From: Bifidobacteriaceae bacterium
GTDB taxonomy: Bacteria > Actinomycetota > Actinomycetes > Actinomycetales > WQXJ01
DNA: 9,801 nucleotides
Direction of reading: 5' to 3'
Assembly: GCA_031255075.1 (NCBI GenBank)
Contig: JAIRTF010000018.1
Location: 1 to 9,801 of the forward strand
Shown: piece by piece, positions 6,167-9,801 of the stretch
Numbering within the stretch: the stretch's first letter is position 1
How the letters are laid out: each line of letters starts with the position of its first letter
The notes under the pieces: generated by a model
Told to the model about the DNA's origin: nothing
Databases searched by the model: none
Seen by the model: the letters and a program-made list of their open reading frames with translations, nothing else
Position numbers and translations under genes: made by a program

Positions 6167-7870
6167 CTAGGGCACACGGGGACCCCTAGCCCCGCGAAAC
6201 ACCGAGCGTGCGAAATCTTCCAACTCCCCAACATCCATCAAACGCAGCAAGAACCAGTAGGCCGCCGCCATCAACGCACCCACCGAAGCCAATGCCGCCA
6301 GGCCTATGCCGAAGCTGGCAGCACCGGCGCCTGGGAACTGAAGCAGCAGTAAATAGCCCAGTTCTCCGACCAGCACGGCGGCGGCCGCGGCCCGGGCGTG
6401 CATCCACAACAGCCGCTTGGCCCCCAGTTTGCCAATCCGTGAAGACAGGTCCGTCAGCCGCAGCACCGCGCCGGCCAAGAAAGACAGCGACTGGCCCAAC
6501 CCAATGCCGATCACCCACCAGGTGGACGGCAGCGACCAAAAACACAACACCGAAAACGCCACGAACAGGAAAGACATCGGCACTTGCAGGGCCAACAAGG
6601 TGCGGCCATCTTCCAAGGCGAAATAGACCCGTTTGACCAGCAGCGTGGTTGACAGCGGCACCAAGCCCAACGACATGGCGATGATAGGCCCAGCCAAAGC
6701 GTGGACTTCAGCCTGGCTGATCCCCGGTTGCAGCACCCGGGCCAACGGCTGGGCCAACACCACCATGACGGCGCTGAAGAAAAAGCCGAAAGCGCTGGTG
6801 GTGCGGATCCCGTAGGACAACTCCTGGCGCAGCGGCTCAAACCGGCCGCGGGTGGCATGTTCACTCATGCGGGTGAACAGGGCCGTGGTCAGCGAAACAG
6901 TGATCACTGAGTGCGGAATTATGTAGATCGCCAAAGCCCAAGCGAAGATCGCGTTGGAAGCCACCACTTGGCCGTGAGCCGCGCCCTGGGCGGCAGAAGC
7001 CAACCGGATGGCGACCCACATGGCGCCCTGGCTGAACACCAGGGACAGCGCCGTCCAGCCGGTCATGCGGGCAGCGCGGCCCAGTTCAAAGCCCCGGAAA
7101 CCGAGCCGGAACTGCGGTCGCAACCCGGCCTTCGCCATCGGCCCCAAGAGCAGCAAGGCCTGGACCACTATGCCCAAGGTGGCGGTGCCCGCCAACAACG
7201 CCACCTTGCCGCCACCCCAGGTGCCCAAGGCGGTGTTGGTCGGGTCGTAACGGCCAAACACCACCAGGAACATGGTGAACCCAATGATCGAAACCAGGTT
7301 GTTGGCAACCGGCGCCCACATCACGGCCCCAAACTTGCCGCGGGCGTTCAGCACCTGGCTCCACAGCGCGTACAGCCCATAGAAAAACACTTGCGGCAAG
7401 CACCAGTAGGCAAAGACCGTGGCCAGCGCCAACATGGACGGGGTCCAACCTTGGGTGAACAACCAGACCCACACCGCGGCGCTGGCAGTCAACGCGGCGG
7501 TCAGCACACCCAGCGCCACCGTGGCCAAGGTCAGCAGCCGGTGGACGTACTCCTCGCCGTGCCCACGGGAGAAGGCTCTGACTATTTGCGGCACCAACAC
7601 CGCGTTGAGCACCCCTTCCGCCAGGATGGCGTAGAAGAAGTTGGGCAGCGTGTTAGCCGCTTCGAAAGCGTTGGCAGCCCCGGTGCCCGCACCGATGGCA
7701 GCACCCAGCAACGCCAAACGCACCATACCGGTCAGGCGTGAGGTGACCGTCCCGGCGGCCATCACCGCGGTGGATTTGGCAACGGAGGCGCGGCCGGCCC
7801 GGGCGCTGTCCGGCGCCGTAGCTAAGGCGGATTTCACCGGGCCGATGCCGCTCGCAGAGCCGGCCTTCAC
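6167..7870 (-). CDS. murJ: Lipid II flippase MurJ (MviN family)
   Basis: MurJ is the essential MOP-superfamily transporter that turns lipid II from the inner to the outer face of the cytoplasmic membrane for peptidoglycan assembly. From the GTG at 7870 the protein has 567 residues, with a soluble 30-residue N-terminus followed by many hydrophobic helices, consistent with the family's 14. The family signature runs VMAAGTVTSRLTGMVR at about 36-51, with Arg45 and Arg51 matching E. coli Arg18 and Arg24, then TLPNFFYAILAEGVLNAVLV at 74-93. The E. coli Arg52-Arg53 positions are Tyr80-Ala81, which I believe is typical of actinobacterial members. The GTG was chosen because it overlaps the upstream TGA as GTGA and has GAGAGG six bases before it. 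Starting at 7990 would add 40 Arg/Gly-rich residues inside the upstream gene. Unlike the mycobacterial protein it ends after the transporter, without a fused pseudokinase domain, which is instead encoded by the next gene. Confidence 0.94.
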   Translation of the reverse strand: MKAGSASGIGPVKSALATAPDSARAGRASVAKSTAVMAAGTVTSRLTGMVRLALLGAAIGAGTGAANAFEAANTLPNFFYAILAEGVLNAVLVPQIVRAFSRGHGEEYVHRLLTLATVALGVLTAALTASAAVWVWLFTQGWTPSMLALATVFAYWCLPQVFFYGLYALWSQVLNARGKFGAVMWAPVANNLVSIIGFTMFLVVFGRYDPTNTALGTWGGGKVALLAGTATLGIVVQALLLLGPMAKAGLRPQFRLGFRGFELGRAARMTGWTALSLVFSQGAMWVAIRLASAAQGAAHGQVVASNAIFAWALAIYIIPHSVITVSLTTALFTRMSEHATRGRFEPLRQELSYGIRTTSAFGFFFSAVMVVLAQPLARVLQPGISQAEVHALAGPIIAMSLGLVPLSTTLLVKRVYFALEDGRTLLALQVPMSFLFVAFSVLCFWSLPSTWWVIGIGLGQSLSFLAGAVLRLTDLSSRIGKLGAKRLLWMHARAAAAAVLVGELGYLLLLQFPGAGAASFGIGLAALASVGALMAAAYWFLLRLMDVGELEDFARSVFRGARGPRVP

Positions 7871-9801
7871 CCCTCGCCTCTCAACTGCTCGCGTTTGGCG
7901 GCGCGGCGTTTGCGGGCGGCTGATACCAACCCGAAGACCAGCACCACCGCCACCACGGCGCCCACAATGGCGGTGCCGATGTTCTCCCATTCGGCCCGGA
8001 CCCGCATGGTCAAGGTGGCGCTTTGGGTGACCGGTTGGCCGTCGGCGTTGAGCAACTCAACTCTGACCTCAAACATGCCATTGGCCAAGGCGTGGACCGG
8101 CACCCGGGCGGTGGCCGATTGGCCCGGCCCCAGGTTCAACGTTGACGGCTCCTCCACCCGGATGGCGTTGGTCTGGGCCTCCAGTTTGACCACCAGTCCG
8201 GTGACCGGCTCGTTGGAGGCGTTTTCCACCACCACCGGCACCTTGCCGTCATCAGAGATCAGGTTCACTTCGCTGCCCACCACCACGGAGACTGGCGGCA
8301 CCTGATCAGCTGCGTTGCGCAGGGCCGATTGGGCGGCCGCGTCCCTGGCGCCGCCAGTGGGGATGGAGTTGGACAAAGGCGCCAGCAGCGGCGGCAACGA
8401 CCTGGCCGTATAGGCCGGCGGGTCGGGGGTCAGCGAACCGAAGGCCACAGCTTGGCCACCCCGGTCCACCAGTTCGGTGACCGATGCCGAAGCCGGGCCT
8501 GGCCACGGTGCCTCACCCCAGACGACGGATTGGGCTACCGGAGCTTCCATGGCCGCGGACAGGCTGGTCCACCTGACCCAAGGGCTGGTCTTGAGTTGGT
8601 CCAGCAGTTCGACGGCTTGACTGGTGGGTTGCCAGTCCCGGGGCAGGTTGACGACCAAAGCCTGGGGCGGCGCCGCTTCGACCTGGGAGCGCCAGGCCGC
8701 AAAAGCTGATTGAGCCAGAGCCCGGTTGCGGTCAGCGACGGTTGGGCGGCCGCTCAACACGGCGGCCAGACCGGCATCACTGGCTACTCCGAGTGGACCC
8801 TCGGTCAGGGCGAAGGCGCCGGCCACACCGGCGTTGGCGAACTGGTCGTTGGCGAACAGCACCGCCCGGGCACCGGTGCGGGACATGAAGCTAACCGTTG
8901 GCCGGTCAATCTGGTGGGCTGCGGAAGCCAAAGTCCAATCGACCTGGGCAGCAACGTCTGAGCCCAAGACTTCGGTGGCTGTGGCTTGGCCAATGGCTTT
9001 GGCGGCGGTCAACGCCTCAATACCGCCGGCGGTGTGAACCAACGGCGTTTCATCAATGTCGTTATAGGTCAACCCGTAGACCTCTTTGCCGTTGGTAACG
9101 GCTTGGCCCAGGCGTTGGGCCAGCGGTTCGGTGGCGGCGTTGGAGTCCTGGTCAACCAAGGCCAGCGGGTCAAAGACCCAAGCGATTTCTTGATCCTCGG
9201 TGACCTCTGCCACCTGGGCCAGCCGGGTGTTGGCGTTGGCCCGAGTTTCTCCCGGGCCCGAAGCCAGATGGGCCACCACGGTCAGATCAACATTGCGGGG
9301 CACTACCGCGGGCGGCGCCAAGATCACATAGGTGGTGGCTGAAGCGGCCACTTCTCCGGAGGATTTCTTCTCGGCTGAGATCTGCAGACCGCGCGGCCCC
9401 CAACCGTTTTCATTCTCCCGGCCACCCAACCCCATTTCGCTAACCGGCACATCGAAAGAATAAGTCCGGGTTTCGCCGGGCTGCAGCGGATCACCCGGAC
9501 GCCCTTGGGCGATGAACGATTCGGGCTCTGAAACCGTCAAGTCGTGATCTTGCCAAGCGTCCAACTCATCACGGGTCCCGAACGGTTCCCTGGCCACCCG
9601 CAAGTTCACCACCACGTTGAGTTCCTGGCGGGTTGTATTGGTCAACTCTGCGGTCATGGTGAAGTGTTCTTCGGCGGCGGTCACCACCGCTGTTGAGGAT
9701 GTGATGGCCAGCCGCGGCTGGCCGCTGGTTCCATCAACAGCGGGCGGCGCGTCCCCCCAAGTCGGAACCGATCCGCCGGCCAGGCCGCCGGCTGCCACCA
9801 T
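7867..9801 (-). CDS. DUF6049 family exported membrane-anchored protein (partial, N-terminus outside window)
   Basis: The function of this family is unknown. It is recognised by its fixed place upstream of murJ in actinobacteria (Rv3909 in M. tuberculosis) and by its layout. The 644 visible residues hold a beta-rich Ig-like region at about 29-163, a central alpha/beta region at about 170-415 that alternates hydrophobic strands and helices (for example IAWVFDPLALVDQ and ALVVNLPRDW), a second Ig-like region at about 505-602, one membrane helix at 607-629, and a basic cytosolic tail KRRAAKREQLRGEG. The bulk should therefore be outside the membrane. The signal peptide is missing: the ATG at the window edge opens an Ala/Gly stretch without the basic start of a signal, so the real start probably lies further upstream. 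The gene overlaps murJ by four bases, suggesting matched production and a possible role in wall assembly near MurJ. That role is inference. Confidence 0.82.
   Translation of the reverse strand: MVAAGGLAGGSVPTWGDAPPAVDGTSGQPRLAITSSTAVVTAAEEHFTMTAELTNTTRQELNVVVNLRVAREPFGTRDELDAWQDHDLTVSEPESFIAQGRPGDPLQPGETRTYSFDVPVSEMGLGGRENENGWGPRGLQISAEKKSSGEVAASATTYVILAPPAVVPRNVDLTVVAHLASGPGETRANANTRLAQVAEVTEDQEIAWVFDPLALVDQDSNAATEPLAQRLGQAVTNGKEVYGLTYNDIDETPLVHTAGGIEALTAAKAIGQATATEVLGSDVAAQVDWTLASAAHQIDRPTVSFMSRTGARAVLFANDQFANAGVAGAFALTEGPLGVASDAGLAAVLSGRPTVADRNRALAQSAFAAWRSQVEAAPPQALVVNLPRDWQPTSQAVELLDQLKTSPWVRWTSLSAAMEAPVAQSVVWGEAPWPGPASASVTELVDRGGQAVAFGSLTPDPPAYTARSLPPLLAPLSNSIPTGGARDAAAQSALRNAADQVPPVSVVVGSEVNLISDDGKVPVVVENASNEPVTGLVVKLEAQTNAIRVEEPSTLNLGPGQSATARVPVHALANGMFEVRVELLNADGQPVTQSATLTMRVRAEWENIGTAIVGAVVAVVLVFGLVSAARKRRAAKREQLRGEG
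7877..7882 (-). promoter_or_regulatory. Ribosome binding site of murJ inside the DUF6049 gene
   Basis: GAGAGG on the minus strand lies six bases before the murJ GTG at 7870, within the last codons of the upstream gene. With the four-base GTGA start/stop overlap this points to translational coupling of the two proteins. Confidence 0.7.

Noticed and set aside
6911..7741. Plus-strand open frame of 276 codons opposite murJ
   Set aside because: The composition is Gln, His, Gly and Arg rich with no hydrophobic core or motif. It is antisense to a clear MurJ reading frame.
7871..7990. Longer MurJ starting at an ATG at 7990
   Set aside because: The extension is Arg/Gly-rich sequence from the coding region of the upstream gene in another frame. 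The GTG at 7870 has a ribosome binding site and overlaps the stop as GTGA.
9799..9801. ATG at the window edge as the true start of the DUF6049 protein
   Set aside because: The residues after it do not form a signal peptide, though the protein has an exported layout. The real start is probably beyond the window.

Overview
The window looks like ordinary chromosomal core sequence from a high-GC Gram-positive bacterium (Actinomycetota). The indicators are GC-rich codon use, the gene order DUF6049 protein - murJ - MurJ-partner pseudokinase - trxB - trxA, and tightly packed genes all on the minus strand. From general knowledge, this order is the conserved block found close to the chromosome-partition and replication-origin genes of actinobacteria. 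In Mycobacterium tuberculosis the equivalent stretch runs from Rv3909 through trxB2 and trxC. The genus cannot be fixed from the sequence. The separate murJ and pseudokinase genes, and the lack of sigM and its anti-sigma gene, argue against Mycobacterium and fit better with a Micrococcales or Actinomycetaceae-like organism; this is inference.

Reading in the direction of transcription (right to left), the layout is as follows. (1) 9801-7867: a secreted, C-terminally anchored DUF6049 protein, cut at its N-terminus by the window edge. (2) 7870-6167: the lipid II flippase MurJ, starting on a GTG that overlaps the previous stop codon. (3) 6115-3521: an 864-residue protein with an N-terminal pseudokinase domain, a linker of about 550 residues and one C-terminal membrane helix. 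(4) 3508-2525: thioredoxin reductase, whose ribosome binding site includes bases of the preceding stop codon. (5) 2422-2096: thioredoxin. (6) A GC-rich double hairpin at 2076-2023 that probably ends or attenuates transcription. (7) 1976-675: a fold-type-I PLP aminotransferase. (8) 629-1: the N-terminal two thirds of a D-Ala-D-Ala ligase family protein, cut by the window edge.

Most of the genes bear on envelope building. MurJ moves lipid II across the membrane, the pseudokinase is the expected control partner of MurJ, DUF6049 is an exported protein of unknown job, and the ligase makes the D-Ala-D-Ala end of the peptidoglycan stem peptide or a related dipeptide. The thioredoxin pair supplies cytosolic disulfide reduction. 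The first four genes are packed closely enough to be one operon, with translational coupling at two junctions. trxA and the aminotransferase-ligase pair may have promoters of their own.

No mobile element, CRISPR array, tRNA or rRNA was seen, and no stretch over 300 bases lacks a gene. I did not find a convincing undescribed system. The points most worth checking are the unfused MurJ/pseudokinase pair with its very long acidic linker, the barrel-like middle of the DUF6049 protein, an inverted repeat around an AT-rich core between trxB and trxA, and the aminotransferase-ligase pair sitting where mycobacteria carry cwlM.
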